Assembly: GCA_036365515.1 (NCBI GenBank)
Contig: CM070873.1
Location: 172,051,104-172,115,103, forward strand
Source of the DNA: Torymus aiolomorphi
Taxonomy: Eukaryota; Arthropoda; Insecta; Hymenoptera; Torymidae
Length of the DNA stretch: 64,000 nucleotides
Reading direction: 5' to 3'
Position numbers and translations under genes: made by a program. Below are positions 24,846 through 35,854 of this stretch, in pieces; within the stretch, counting starts at the first letter, position 1, and every line of letters begins with the position of its first letter. Under the pieces are notes generated by a model that worked only from the letters and a program-made list of their open reading frames with translations, did no database searches and was not told the origin of the DNA.

Positions 24846-24911
24846 TCAAATACTGTCGAGAATACTCCAGAAATTTGAATTCTTATTAATAAATATTCGT
24901 CATTAAATAAG

Positions 24912-26390
24912 TTGTTACGAATGGTATCGTACTGCTTTAGATTCATCTACAGAATCTGCGCGAAAACTGACCGTGAAGCAACTTCAAGTTCCGTCGTTAG
25001 TTTTTGTAGTGTTCTTCAATCTCGACTATGCCATCATACTCCGTCTTCTAAGGAGACAAATGCTAGTGAGATTGAGAACACCAGACATTGTCTGATATAT
25101 CTAGTTCAAACTGCGTATTTTAAACTTGAACTCAAACAGTTAAAGAGAAAAGATAAACTTTCAACGAAAAGTACTCTTTTACCATTAGATCCCATAATAC
25201 AAAATCATTTGCTCAGGGTGGACGATCACCTCTCTCATTGTCTTCTTGATGAAGAAGATGCTAAACATCCTCTTATTCTGCCTGCTGGTTGTCATTTTAC
25301 TATATTGATAATTCAGGATGCTCATCAACGTACTCTTAATGGTGGCGTTCAGCTAACGCTTGCCACACTCAGACGTCAGTATTGGATAGTGAAAGGTCGA
25401 GCTGAAGTCAAGAAGATTATAAGAGCATGTACTACTTGCTCTCGTTATGCTGCTCGAGTGTCTTCTCAATTAATGGCCGAGTTACCCAAGGCTACCATTC
25501 GCCACTTTCGGTCCTATTCAACTTCGTCTCACTAAAACTAGAGGAAAGAGCACGATGAAAGGTTATATAGCTATATTTATCTGTATGGCTACTAGAGCCG
25601 TCCACATAGAAGTAGTGGAGGATTATTCTAGTGAGGCGTTCATCGCTGCTTTTCATCGATTTACAGCCTGTAGAGGTCATTGTAAAGAGTTATACTCTGA
25701 CCAAGGTAAAAACTTCGTTGGTACAGATGCTCAATTAAAACAGATGATCGTCGCTTCTTCTTCTTTTTCATCGCAAATTGTTAAGTCTCTCACTCACGAA
25801 GGAACTTCTTGGATCTTTAATCCCCCCAGTGCACCTCATTTTGGAGGCATTTGGGAAGCCGCAGTTAAATCGGCTAAGCATCACTTAAGCCGTATAGGAG
25901 ATCAAGTTCTCACATTCTCGGAGCTTGCTACCCTTATGTTCCGAATTGAAGCGTGCCTAAACTCGAGAACTTTAACTGCTCTCACTGATGATTCATCTGA
26001 CCTTGATTTCCTATCACCTTCACATTTCTCATTCACCGTTCACCCTTTTCAGTACCGGAAGAAGATGCCACCACCGTCAACGTCCCACCAGGAAAACACT
26101 GGCTTCTGATCAGTCAGCTGGCTCAACACTTCCGGCGAAGATGGTTGAGGAACTATCTGACTTCGTTGCAGCCCCGCCAAAAATGGAGACAACAGCATCC
26201 CCCAGTTACGATGGGTGATCTCGTGCTCATTCGAAGTGAGCTCACGCGTCCACCCAAGTGGCCCCTTGCTCGTGTCATCGCCATCCATCCAGAAAGTGAT
26301 GGTATCACTCGCGTGGTCGATCTGCGTACGACCATCACAGCTCTTCGCCGCCCCATCGCCAAGGTCGTACGTCTCCACCCTGCTGAATGA
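24912..26390 (+). pseudogene. BEL/Pao integrase and DUF5641-like tail, broken
   Basis: An integrase zinc-binding region (DAHQRTLNGG then CTTCSRYAA, 25,318-25,450), then the core with FICMATRAVHIEVVED, LYSDQGKNFVG (catalytic Asp) and PSAPHFGGIWEAAVKS (catalytic Glu), 25,555-25,900. The C-terminal GDLVLIR with PPKWPLARV is the DUF5641-like tail seen in BEL polyproteins. The core is open from 25,555 to 26,109; frameshifts at about 25,535 and 26,100 split the protein. Confidence 0.87.
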
Positions 26391-26424
26391 GGTCCATTTG
26401 CCAATTCGACGAAAGTGGGCGGAA

Positions 26425-26573
26425 TGTTGGGAATTCAGCATAAATGCCAGACGCCGAGAGTGTTTCCCCTACTCTGGCTATTTAGTACACGCGCGAGAAA
26501 GCCGCGACACTCAGCGCTCTCCACGCGTCTCTTTACCGACCCTCCAACTACCAAGACACGCCGACGGCAACGT
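26425..26573 (+). repeat. BEL/Pao 3' LTR, truncated or diverged
   Basis: Starts TGTTGGGAATTCAGCATAAA right after a purine-rich tract. It matches the 5' LTR to about 'cacgccgacggcaacgtg', after which the two no longer align. Confidence 0.75.
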
Positions 26574-26842
26574 GACTTTCGTCGTAAAATTCTGTGTTCT
26601 AGCAGGTTCTGTTGAATAATGCATAGATTTCGAGAACAGATTGTATATTTACTGCAAAACATTACATTGAGACTTTTAGATTACACCTTAATTTTCAATT
26701 CCTGTTCCACTATAAAATCATTAAAAATACAAGATTTTTAATAACTAAAAAGTAATTTTGAGTCTTATAGGTTTCCATTTGTAACATCACTCCCTACCAT
26801 ACCTGCTGTTTGTCGGTAAAAATTGAGTATCCGACCCCCTTA
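26574..26842. other. AT-rich spacer between BEL and CR1-like elements
   Basis: No gene or element recognised. May include the missing distal part of the BEL LTR. Confidence 0.5.
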
Positions 26843-27107
26843 ACATTTATTTATTTATTCAAACCAGTAAGAAAATACAGAGTAAACATTAACTCCAATA
26901 AACCCTGCAGAGATAAACACAGTTATCTGTATGCAGGTCTGGCAAAAGAAGTACAAAAAAACTTAAAGACTAAAACTTAAAACTAAATATAAAATTTTCA
27001 ATTTTTAACAATATGTACATTAGTAAATGCTCCATGCTATTCCACAATTTATAATAAAACTTATTTGTATATATCAAAGAAAATTAAAGTGAAACAGTTT
27101 CCATTGC

Positions 27108-29935
27108 TTAATAGGTATTCTTTATCCATGCTTTTATAATTTTCTTATGAGGTACTCTGTCTATATCTAAAAATTTTAGTTTGTTTGGTAGAGAGTTAAA
27201 TGTTATAATGGCTCTTTTATAACTATTTTTGTCACTAATTCTCAATCTATTTTTAGGTACCATTAGGCTTTTATTTCTTGTCACACTAGATGATGTGAGG
27301 TATTTCATTTTGAGATCATAATAGTGAAATCTTATAGATTCGAAAGTAAATAGCTGTTCTAAATTTAGAGGATTATTCTATATGATAAACTTATTTTTAT
27401 TAATAATTTAAAAAATTTTTTTTTGCAAATTTTGTACCAGATCCCGATTATTATTGTACGCTCCTCCCCAAGCTATTATACCGTAGTTTAGTATACTATG
27501 GAAATAGCATAATAGATCATTCGTAGTGTCTCTGTATTGATTTGGCAATTTTATAAAAAACATATACTAAATATTTTGTTTTATTTATTAAGTATTCTAT
27601 GTGTTTATCCCACTTCAAGTTGCAATCAAAGAATATTTATAATTTTCTACTCTTGCTATATTTTTATCTTGGATCTTTACATTTATTTGAGTTGGAATAC
27701 TATCAGTATAGTTGCCATACGTCATACAAACAGTCTTTCTGACGTTTAAAGATAACTTATTTACCGTTAACCACTTATGGATTACTAATAAAAACTTATT
27801 CATATTTTGTTCTGCTTTACTCCAATTTTCGCCTGTGGCTATTATAGCAGTGTCATCAGCATATGACAATATTGATTCCATGGGAATCTCTTTTAAGATA
27901 TCATTGATATACAGTATAAAAAGCAGTGGTCCAAGGATCGTGCCTTGAGGAACACCTGTATTTATTAATAAATCATCACTTTCAATACCATCTATTTTGA
28001 CTGCTTGATATCTGTTACTAAGATAACCTGTAAGTAAAACCAGAGCCTGACCTCTAATTCCAATACAATGTAGTTTATCGATTAAGATTTTATGATCCAC
28101 TGTATCAAAAGCCTTTGCTAAATCAAGAAAAGTTACAATCGTTGGTTTACTCTTATCCAAATTATTATACAATATATTCGCTATATGATTCAAAGCATTC
28201 TTTGTACCTATTCCCTTCATGAAACCAAACTGGTGTTCTCATATCACATTATTTTTTTTAACAAAATCAAAAATTCTTTTATAAACTATCCTCTCAAGTA
28301 TTTTCGCAACATTTGATATTAGTGAAATAGGCCTATAATTAGAAACGTTATGTTTTTCACCCGATTTATATATCGGCACTACTTCCGCCTTTTTTAGTAC
28401 ATCTGCCCATATGGCTTTCTCAATACATGAATTAAAGATATGTGCCAGAGGTTCAGCAATAAGGTTACCGATTACTTTCAACGTTTTTGCATTGATTCTG
28501 TCAACACCTCCATTTTTTAATTTTAATGTGTTTATTATACTTAGTACTTCACCAGCACTTGTTGGCGTTAGAAAAATAGAATTTGCATTCATATCGGGCA
28601 GTCTAAGTTCTGCATTTGGAGGTTTAACGATATTTTCACTTAATTTTCTACCTATTTCACAAAAATACCTATTCATATAATTTGCTATTTCAGCTTTGTC
28701 TGTAATTTTGATATTATCAATTTTCATATAACTTATGACACTATTTTCATTTTTATTCTTTCCTATTTTAGTATTTATAATTTTCCATAATTGCTTTTGG
28801 TTGTTTGCATTATTTTTAACTAAATTCATTTCATATTTGATTTTGGCATCTGTAATTACTTTATTTAGAATTTTTGCATAAGTTTTATACTGTAATTTGA
28901 GTTGATTATTATTTAGATCCATTTGCCATAAGTTATATAAAAATTCTTTGGTTTCACATGATTTTATAATAGCATCTGTATCCAATTTTTCCTTCCTTTT
29001 TGTCTATTTTCCCTCTTTTTTATTTTTGCCCATTCAATGCAATGTTTAATTTCTCTCAATATTTTATCAGTAGCTATATTAGGATCACGTATTGTAATAG
29101 TGTCATTCCAATCTATGGTCTTAGCTGTGTTTCTTAATTTTTTGTAATCTAGTATGATAATGGGTGCCTTACTTTGTGTTTTTAGTTTATTTATAGCAAT
29201 AAAAATGGGGTAATGATCTGTTAAAGAGTGTTTTAATTTATATATTTCTGTACTAAGGCTATTAGTTTTAATGAAAATATTATCAATACAGGATCCTTTA
29301 CAGTTTTCTACCGATGGCCTTGTAATGCCCACGAAACCAGGAAAAAAACCTTTGTCTAAGAAGTTGCAGAGAAATTCTTGACTAGTATTTACAGACTGTA
29401 ATAAATCAAAATTAAAGTCTCCTATAACTAAGTGATTTTTAATATTTCTCTTTTTATTCAAAAATTTGTTTAAATCTAATATGAATTCAGTCTTAGGTAT
29501 GTCATGGGATCTGTACAAGGCAGAAAGTTCTATACTACTATTATCATTTAATCTAATATGTGTATTTATTATTTTAATCTTTCCATATTTAACAGTTTTA
29601 GTTTCATGTACAATATTCTTATGTACAAAAACAATGACACCGTCATTTTGGTTTAATTTACTTTCATTATAATAACTATTGTATTCCTCTAAAACGTGTA
29701 TTTTAAAATTTTCCTGTATAAAAGTTTCAGTGCATGTAACAATGGCTGGTTTCCTAGTTAAACTATTTAATACAATTTTTAATTTGTCAATATTTGCGGA
29801 TATACTTCTTATATTTATATGCATAATGAGATCATTTTTATTGTTAATGTATTTGTTTAAGCTGTTTATATTACCACAAGTTTTTTCTCCTCGAACTGTG
29901 TCTTTTTGTATTTTTTCTAGAAATTCGATATCCAT
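27108..29935 (-). pseudogene. CR1-like ORF2: APE endonuclease and reverse transcriptase
   Basis: The endonuclease (29,935-28,990) has LIMHINIRSI, TCTETF, VIGDFNFDLL (the GDFN motif) and SLTDHYPI (terminal DH). The RT has DRINAKTLK, NYRPISLISN, VTFLDLAKAFDTVDH (palm motif A), NTGVPQGTILGPLLF and SYADDTAII (the YADD active site at about 27,860). Full length would be about 940 codons. Damage: a frameshift near 28,980 between the two domains, an in-frame stop near 28,239, and frameshifts near 27,615 and 27,400-27,500. Catalytic residues otherwise look intact, so decay is recent. Confidence 0.88.
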
Positions 29936-29957
29936 ATTTAAGTAACTATTAAAAATT

Positions 29958-31471
29958 TATTTAGTCTTTCCTGTTCTTATTCTTAATTGCTGTTGTTTGG
30001 TTGTAGCTGCTGCTGTTGTGGTTGCTGTTGTTGAGGCTATAGAGGTTGTTGTAGTTGAAGCTGTAGTGGTTGTTATTGTTGGGGCTGATATGGTTGCACT
30101 GACATGTAGTTGCTGTTGCTACTGTGACTTGTTTTCGTTCTCATTTTGTATAATTTTGAATTTCCCTTGCAAAGACGTTGTATCCCACGATGGTAAAACA
30201 GGTTTAATTGGGTAATCAACAGAGTCAATATACCTCTTCATTTTGTTTTTAAAGATCTCGCAAGATGTCGCATCCGATGCCTTGTGCTTAATATCATAAT
30301 TTGTACTGCATTTTCGATTGTGGAAAACACAGTTATTACACTGTAGAATTTCACTTTTGAACTCATTACTCTTATGATTTCCAGAGCATTTTAGACATAC
30401 AATTTCATTTCTACAGTTTTTGTTATGACCAAATCTACAGCATGAATTACAAGGTCTAACATTTATTAGATCATAGACTTTGCAGTTTTGATAACCTACA
30501 AAAATCTTGTTCTTACTTTCCCTGATATGTTTGTAAAGTTCAGGTGACACTTCCATTAAAACAGTACTGAGATTGTTTGTATCTTTCTCATACATATGTA
30601 ACACCACTTTACCTTTAGTTGCAAATTTGTCAGAATTTCTAGAGTTTATATCAATTTCTATGGTAGTTGTACCCATGTTGGTATAATTATCAATGCCTAC
30701 TATTTTGATTTTTGGATTATTTAGTTCTTCTGTTTTTATGTCACAGACTGATTCAAGCTGCTCTTTTAATAAGTTTTCAGTCACTCTGACACTTTCTATA
30801 TCCATGCAACTAATAATAATATCCTTATTTTCTTTGACTTGTATCTGTTTTGCCTGTATCTTTGTTTCATTTGTTATACACTTTGTAATACACTGTTTGA
30901 TATTCACATCACTTTTTTTATCAATTTTTTTAACAATAATCTTTGGCACACGTTTCGGTTGCGGTTTGATATTGTTGACTACCTCTGAGAATGACTTTTT
31001 AGGAATGTTTTCCTTGTTTTTTATAAGCAGCTCTTTCAACAATTAATTTTTTTCTTGTAATTCCTTGATCAATTCTTTTTGCAAAGTATTTTCAGTTTTT
31101 AGTAATATAATATCGGCATCATTATAAACAATTGATGAATTAATCAAATCCTGTGTCTTGTTTGCTACTTCTGCCAATATGTCCTTGCTGATTTCTTCTT
31201 GGCTTTTCATTTTTATTTCTGCTATTAATGTTTTGACCAATTCGCTTAGATCGTTTTCATCGTTTGAGGTTATGTTTTGCAGCCTTTTGTGATCTGGGCA
31301 GATTTTCAACCTTTCCCCTACATGCTTAGTATTTTTTAAGCGATTAAAACAACTTTGATGATAAGTGGATTCGCAAATAATACAGACTACCGTTGTACAT
31401 TTTGTTTTAGTACAACACTTTAAATTTGTATCACTAGGCTTGTCGGGAGGTTCTTTCTCCTCGGCAGCCAT
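29958..31471 (-). pseudogene. CR1-like ORF1: PHD-like zinc finger and CCHC gag-like protein
   Basis: The start (MAAEEKEPPDK) has a good Kozak context. Residues ~19-62 carry a PHD-like Cys/His array (CCTKTKCTTVVCIICESTYH..C..CPDH), followed by a helical/coiled-coil region. The middle part (about 30,350-30,480) has CNSCCRFGHNKNC and CLKCSGNH knuckles typical of gag-like ORF1 proteins. In-frame stops at 31,043-31,045 (TAA) and near 30,119 (TAG) interrupt one otherwise continuous frame. The C-terminal ~50 codons are a Thr/Ala/Gln-rich low-complexity tail encoded by CAA/ACA repeats. The protein would bind the element's RNA. Confidence 0.85.
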
Positions 31472-31580
31472 CTTACAAACATTAAAAAATATTAATATAA
31501 ATCACTGCATTTTATGTATGTCTTGTGTATGCTATTAAAATAACTAGAGAACATATATAGAATATTAAAAAATATATTAC

Positions 31581-31806
31581 CGTATATCTCTATATTACTC
31601 AAAACATCGTAGACACGTTGTACTTCACAAAAGGTTGCTCTACCAGTAGGGAATGGCAATGGTCGTAATCTTCTATCACTTTTATCAAGTGGAGCATTTT
31701 TACCGCCAAACAAGATTGTGCGATTACAGGGTCCAACAGCACGATAAAAAATCAATGAAGAATTTACTAAATATGAAGACCAAGATTCTAGAACCTCTTG
31801 TGCATG
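31581..31806 (-). CDS. ANKZF1: Internal exon of ANKZF1/Vms1 (VLRF1 release-factor-like domain)
   Basis: An open 226-bp exon with an acceptor (taatatttcag, ending at 31,807) and a donor (atatacg|gtaata at 31,580). It encodes 75 codons matching the conserved Vms1/ANKZF1 core: VLESWSSYLVNSSLIFYRA, then TILFGGKNAPLDKSDRRLR, PLPFPTGRATF and EVQRVYDVLSNIEIY. In this family the domain acts like eRF1 on stalled 60S ribosomes, releasing the nascent chain from peptidyl-tRNA during ribosome quality control. No frame damage is seen. Neighbouring exons were not found: a CR1-like insertion starts ~95 bp past the donor and repeats lie upstream, so either large repeat-filled introns separate the exons or this is an isolated remnant. 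Intact splice sites favour the former. Confidence 0.83.
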
Positions 31807-31974
31807 CTGAAATATTAATGTTCAACAGGTTAAATGTTTTTTTAGGACATATCAATGGGTTTAATTCAATTTTATAAAAATATTTGAGAATACTAAAATA
31901 CTCTAATCCATTAATGCGCAAAACGAGAAATTTGTATACACACGTTTACGTAGATGATTCGAAATGAAAATCGG

Positions 31975-32765
31975 GGTAATTTTCTTCAAAAATCGCATAT
32001 AGGAGGTTTTCGAGAATGCTCTTTCAGAATATGGCATTTACATAAAAACTTCAATTATTATTTGTGTTTTCTTAACCAAAGACTGATTTTTCGTCTTTCT
32101 TTTCAAAGTCAATTATTTTATTGTTGCTGCTTTCGAATGCATGTAATCACCAGGAATCTTGGTCTGAATGTCTTAATTTTCTGAAACCATAATTAAGAAA
32201 GCTTTTTTTGCTTTGGTTTTTGCAAAATGGTTATTTTTGTACAGCAGTGTAATAAAAAACTGTATGGATCAAAAAATGCTCAGAATTAGCCAAAGAATAC
32301 GCATGAATTTTTTCAGAATATTTTGAACCATTTTTTATCTTGTAGTTTTGTCCATTTTTTAAAAAATTCTGAAAAAATTCATACGTGTTCTTTGGCTAAT
32401 TCGAAGCATTTTTGTTCTATAAAATTGTTCTCTAAAGTTGTTTCTTTTTGAGTAAAAAAATCACGAAGTTTTTTTATTACAATTCTGTCCAAAATAGCCA
32501 TTTTGCAAAAACCAAGGCAAAAAAAAAAAGCTTTCTTACTTATGGTTTCGGAAAATTTAGACATTCCGACCCCGATTTCTGGTGATGATATGATTATTCA
32601 AAAGCATCAACTACAAAATAATCGACTTTGAAAAAAGAAGACGAAAAAAATTAGCCTTTTATTAAACAAAAACTAAAAAATAAAATAATAATTGAAGTTT
32701 TTATGCAAAAGAAATGCGAGGTTGTGAAAGAGCATCCCCGAAAACCCTCTTTATACCTTTGCATG
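31975..32765. mobile_element. Foldback element, arms of ~350 bp
   Basis: The left arm (about 31,985 'cgcatataggaggttttcg' through 'ttttgctttggtttttgcaaaatgg' near 32,230) is mirrored in the right arm ('ccattttgcaaaaaccaaggc' near 32,500 to 'cgaaaaccctctttata' near 32,752). The inner part includes 'tagccaaagaatacgcatgaa' against 'ttcatacgtgttctttggcta', and the centre is near 32,335. No coding capacity. Confidence 0.8.
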
Positions 32766-33110
32766 ACGGTTATAAGGTCTTGTAAGATGGTACCTTTGTA
32801 CATCTGCAACAGAATATTCGGAAAGAGCAGGACGCTTAATCACACGAGATAAGAATCAATTTGCGCACGTGAATTGAACTATAATTTTTTTATATAGCGG
32901 GTGTAAATAGCATTTAAAAATTTTGTAAAATGTGTAGAGTGCGATTTTACGCATACTATGTCAAAAATGAAATTTTATACGCTCTGTGCCGAAAAGATTA
33001 ATTTTAGCCATGATATTAACGTGTAAGATACGTATCTTAAGCACATAGTTGCAAAATTGTTTATTTAGTAACATCGGCATACAAAAAAAAGTGGTCTGTA
33101 CATTTGACCA
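32766..33110. other. AT-rich stretch with a copy of the 7.2 kb hairpin repeat
   Basis: Sequence at about 32,840-33,010 is related to the hairpin repeat at 7140-7345. Otherwise nothing recognised. Confidence 0.5.
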
Positions 33111-33650
33111 GATCCACCTATATTCATGGATTTTTACGCGCTGAATCCGAATCTGGAGTTCGTTTAACCCCTACTCCTTGAAATTTTGAGCAAAATCGCA
33201 AAAAACAGCTAAAAATTGCGAAAAATGACGGAAAGTGGCAAAAAATCACTTTAGTGAGTACGAGAAAATTCTGAAAAAATTTTTTTGATACGGATTAAGA
33301 GTGTTTCTTGTGTATTTTTTCACGCTGAATCTGAATCTGGAGTCCGTTTAACCTCTACACTTCGAGATTTTGAGTAAGTTGCAAAAAAATAGCTAAAAAT
33401 TGCGAAAAATTGCGAAAAATCGCTTTAATAAGAACGAGAAAATTCTGAAAAAATTTTCTTGACCTGGATTAAATGTGTTTCTTATATATTTTGATGTGCT
33501 GAACACGTTTCTGAAGTTTTATAGATTCTATTACTTACTGACATTGCCAACACCATGAAAAATAGCCAAAAATTCGAAAAAACGAGAAAATTTGAAAAAT
33601 TCGGGAAACAAAAAACTAGAAATCGTGAATAGCACAAAATCTGGAACTAA
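33111..33650. repeat. Three tandem copies of a ~180 bp AT-rich unit
   Basis: Units start near 33,118, 33,305 and 33,480 and share 'cgctgaatctgaatctggag', 'gagattttgag', 'aaaaattgcgaaaaat', 'gaacgagaaaattctgaaaa' and 'ggattaaatgtgtttctt'. The third unit is more diverged. Confidence 0.8.
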
Positions 33651-33764
33651 TTTTGCTCTTATACTTTTTTTTCTTGTAGCGAACTCTTTTCTCTTCAAAT
33701 GACCTATGCACCGGGTTCTTTTCTCTTTTTTTTATTCTGATTCGTTTCTCTCTTGAACGTTCAA

Positions 33765-34190
33765 CAGAAATCTGCCATCATGTTAACATCCCATCTTCCT
33801 TGGTATTACTTTTCCATTTCACTTATGTGTTGATGGAATCGTTCTCCTTGTTCTTCGTTGATATCTCCGAGTTTATCAGGAAAGTAGTCAAGATGAGAGT
33901 GCGAAAAGTGCAGTTTGAGATTCATCAAGCAGCCTAAGCTTTAAAATTTTCAACAAGTCTTCAACCAAATTCTGGTGATCATCTTCTTATTTCCTAAGAA
34001 CTTCTGAGAAATGTTTTTGAAATTTTGCCATGCCGTTTTTTCTGTGTCATTCATGTGGTTCGTGAATTTTTGTCTTGAGAAAGAGTGCAAATTTGCGGGC
34101 CATCGAAAATACATTCTTTCAATTTTGCATCACTTATCGCTGGAAACTTCTCTCCTAAATAATCGTGATGAGTTAGTTTCGCACTCCATT
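33765..34190 (-). pseudogene. Relic of an uncharacterised multi-copy arthropod protein family (FLGN/GERFHQ type)
   Basis: Reading the minus strand with frameshifts gives, in order, an 'FDGPQI'-like start, a W.NF..FLGNKK segment, LGCLMNLK-like sequence, then SHLDYFPDKLGDINEEQGER followed by FHQHISEMEK, YQGRWDVNMMADFC. I recognise this order from a protein family present in many copies in arthropod and some other invertebrate genomes; I do not know a function or an established name. At least three frame changes and stops make it a pseudogene. Relatives of its N-terminal part occur at 54,766-56,070. Confidence 0.7.
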
Positions 34191-34219
34191 GTGTAATATG
34201 TATAGAATAATATTTTTAT

Positions 34220-35815
34220 TTTCGATCTGATATGGGGCTAGGTGTTGAGTTAAATAAAACAAATTGTTTTATTTAAAAATTGCTACGTTTCGTCGACCTG
34301 TATTGTCGACCTCTTCAGGCACTTTATTATCTAATTGTACATAATAATTTATACAAATTTAATAAATTATACAAAAAAGTTAAAAAAACAACACACTAAA
34401 TATGAAAATTGCTTAGTATACCTTTACTAATACATGTTGTAAGCTTTAGAGAACTATTGGACGTTTTCAGTCAAATTGTGGATTCTAACTGTTACGAATA
34501 ATGGTATAGACGTGTGTCCCACTGTCAAAAAAGCAAAACATAGGCAAAAGAGCATTGAACTTTTGATCTATACACAAGAAGGAGCGTTGACCTTTCAGTT
34601 ATTTAGAAGTCAATAATTTTATTATATATGTTACTTAGCATTTGTGTATCTTCTTTATCATTTATTGTATTTCTGATATTACTTTGAATGTGTATCATCT
34701 CTGACACTAACCGTTTTTTATAATTATTCTCAATATCTAGTATTTGTACATTTTCCCAACCGAATTCATGTGTGAATTTAATTTCATGTTGTGGAATGAA
34801 CCGCTTCTTGATTCTTGTTATTTTTATGCTCTTTTACTCGGTCTTTCAATGCTTTTTTTGTTTGGCCTATGTAGATTGCCGAACAATCTCTACATGAAAT
34901 TTTATACACAACACCTGTATTGTCTAGTTTTGCAGTTTTATCTTTACCTCGTTTTATGATATTGTTGCGTGTTTTTGTAACTATTGGAACTGTTTTTATG
35001 TTGAATTTGTTCTTTAACGTTTTTGAACATTTATTATAGAAATTTTTAATGTGTGGTAGGGGGGTGATTATTGAAGAATTGTATAAAGTAGTCTCATTTG
35101 TATTGTTCTTATTATTATATTTTATGAAATTGACTCTTGTTTTGATACATTTCTCAAACATTGATTTTGGATAATTATTGTTCAATAATATTTGTTTAAC
35201 TATATTTATATTTTTGAGGTGAAATTTTTTATTTGAAAGTAATAGTGCTCTGTCAATTAAGTTAAAAACAATATTTCTTTTTTGTTGAATTGTATGATTT
35301 GATGCAAAATTTAGGATTCTCCCAGAGCATGTTACTTTTTGAAACCAATTAGTAACTAATATTTCATTATGTCTGATTATTGAAATGTCTAGGAAATTAA
35401 TTCTATTATTTTCCTCAATTTCATGTGTGAATTTTAATATTCTCTCCTAAATATTCAAAACAATCATCACTTTCAGTTAGAGCTGTGACAAATTGCTTCA
35501 TAAAACCAAACTTCAAAATTTCAAAATTCAAATCTCTAATTTCTAAATTAAGTAATTTATTCCTGAAAAAGAAAATATTTTTCCGTAGATCATAAGAAAC
35601 TCTTTTGTTGTAATCCCGACAAAAACCCTTATCATCAAATTCTTTCCCAATATGGTTAGGAAACATATTTGATTTTTTACACCTAAGAAGAAAAGTAAGT
35701 TGCTCCTTTAAAATTACAATCCTTAAAACCATTTTTACCCCTTTTGAGCAATAACCTTTGACCACCTTCCCATAAATCTCATATATATCTCTAAAAAACA
35801 TTTTAACCCACCTTT
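34220..35815 (-). mobile_element. Penelope-like element relic with internal deletion
   Basis: Minus-strand order: an N-terminal PLE segment (LKEQLTFLLRCKKSNMFPNH; LLNLEIRDLNFEI, 35,720-35,510), a direct join near 35,440 to the late RT region (KFTHEIEENNRINFLDIS), then GIY-YIG with VVYKISCRDCSAIYIGQTKK (about 34,910-34,850) and the ILDIENNYKKRLVSEMIHI block, followed by a hammerhead motif. The RT fingers and palm, including the YVDD, are deleted. The GIY-YIG motif itself is intact, followed by a frameshift near 34,784. Confidence 0.85.
34284..34320 (-). ncRNA. Hammerhead-ribozyme-like motif, minus-strand PLE
   Basis: On the minus strand: CTGAAGAG, GTCGAC, a seven-base loop, GTCGAC, GAAAC. The stem is self-complementary and perfect. 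Located after the PLE ORF as expected. Confidence 0.72.
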
Positions 35816-35854
35816 TATAGACCTTAGTTTTATCATTAATATTTTATTATTAAT

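Larger units (their letters stand above)
19986..26573 (+). mobile_element. BEL/Pao LTR retrotransposon, degenerate
   Basis: LTRs beginning TGTTGGGAATTCAG lie at 19,986 and 26,425. Between them, in BEL/Pao order, are gag (DUF1759-like), zinc knuckles, protease, RT, RNase H, integrase and a DUF5641-like tail. A purine-rich tract (gaaagtgggcggaa) immediately precedes the 3' LTR. Frameshifts and stops split the pol region into at least seven pieces and the two LTRs differ by several indels, so the insertion is old. Confidence 0.9.
26843..31485 (-). mobile_element. CR1-like non-LTR retrotransposon, near full length
   Basis: About 4.6 kb on the minus strand with a short 5' UTR, ORF1 (zinc-binding), ORF2 (APE endonuclease plus RT), a 3' UTR with the GACCTGCA..CTGCAGGG segment shared by two other copies, and an AATAAATAAATAAATG tail. 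The PHD-like zinc motif in ORF1 and the tandem-repeat tail rather than poly(A) argue for the CR1/Daphne-like part of the Jockey group. Exact clade assignment would need a tree. Confidence 0.87.
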
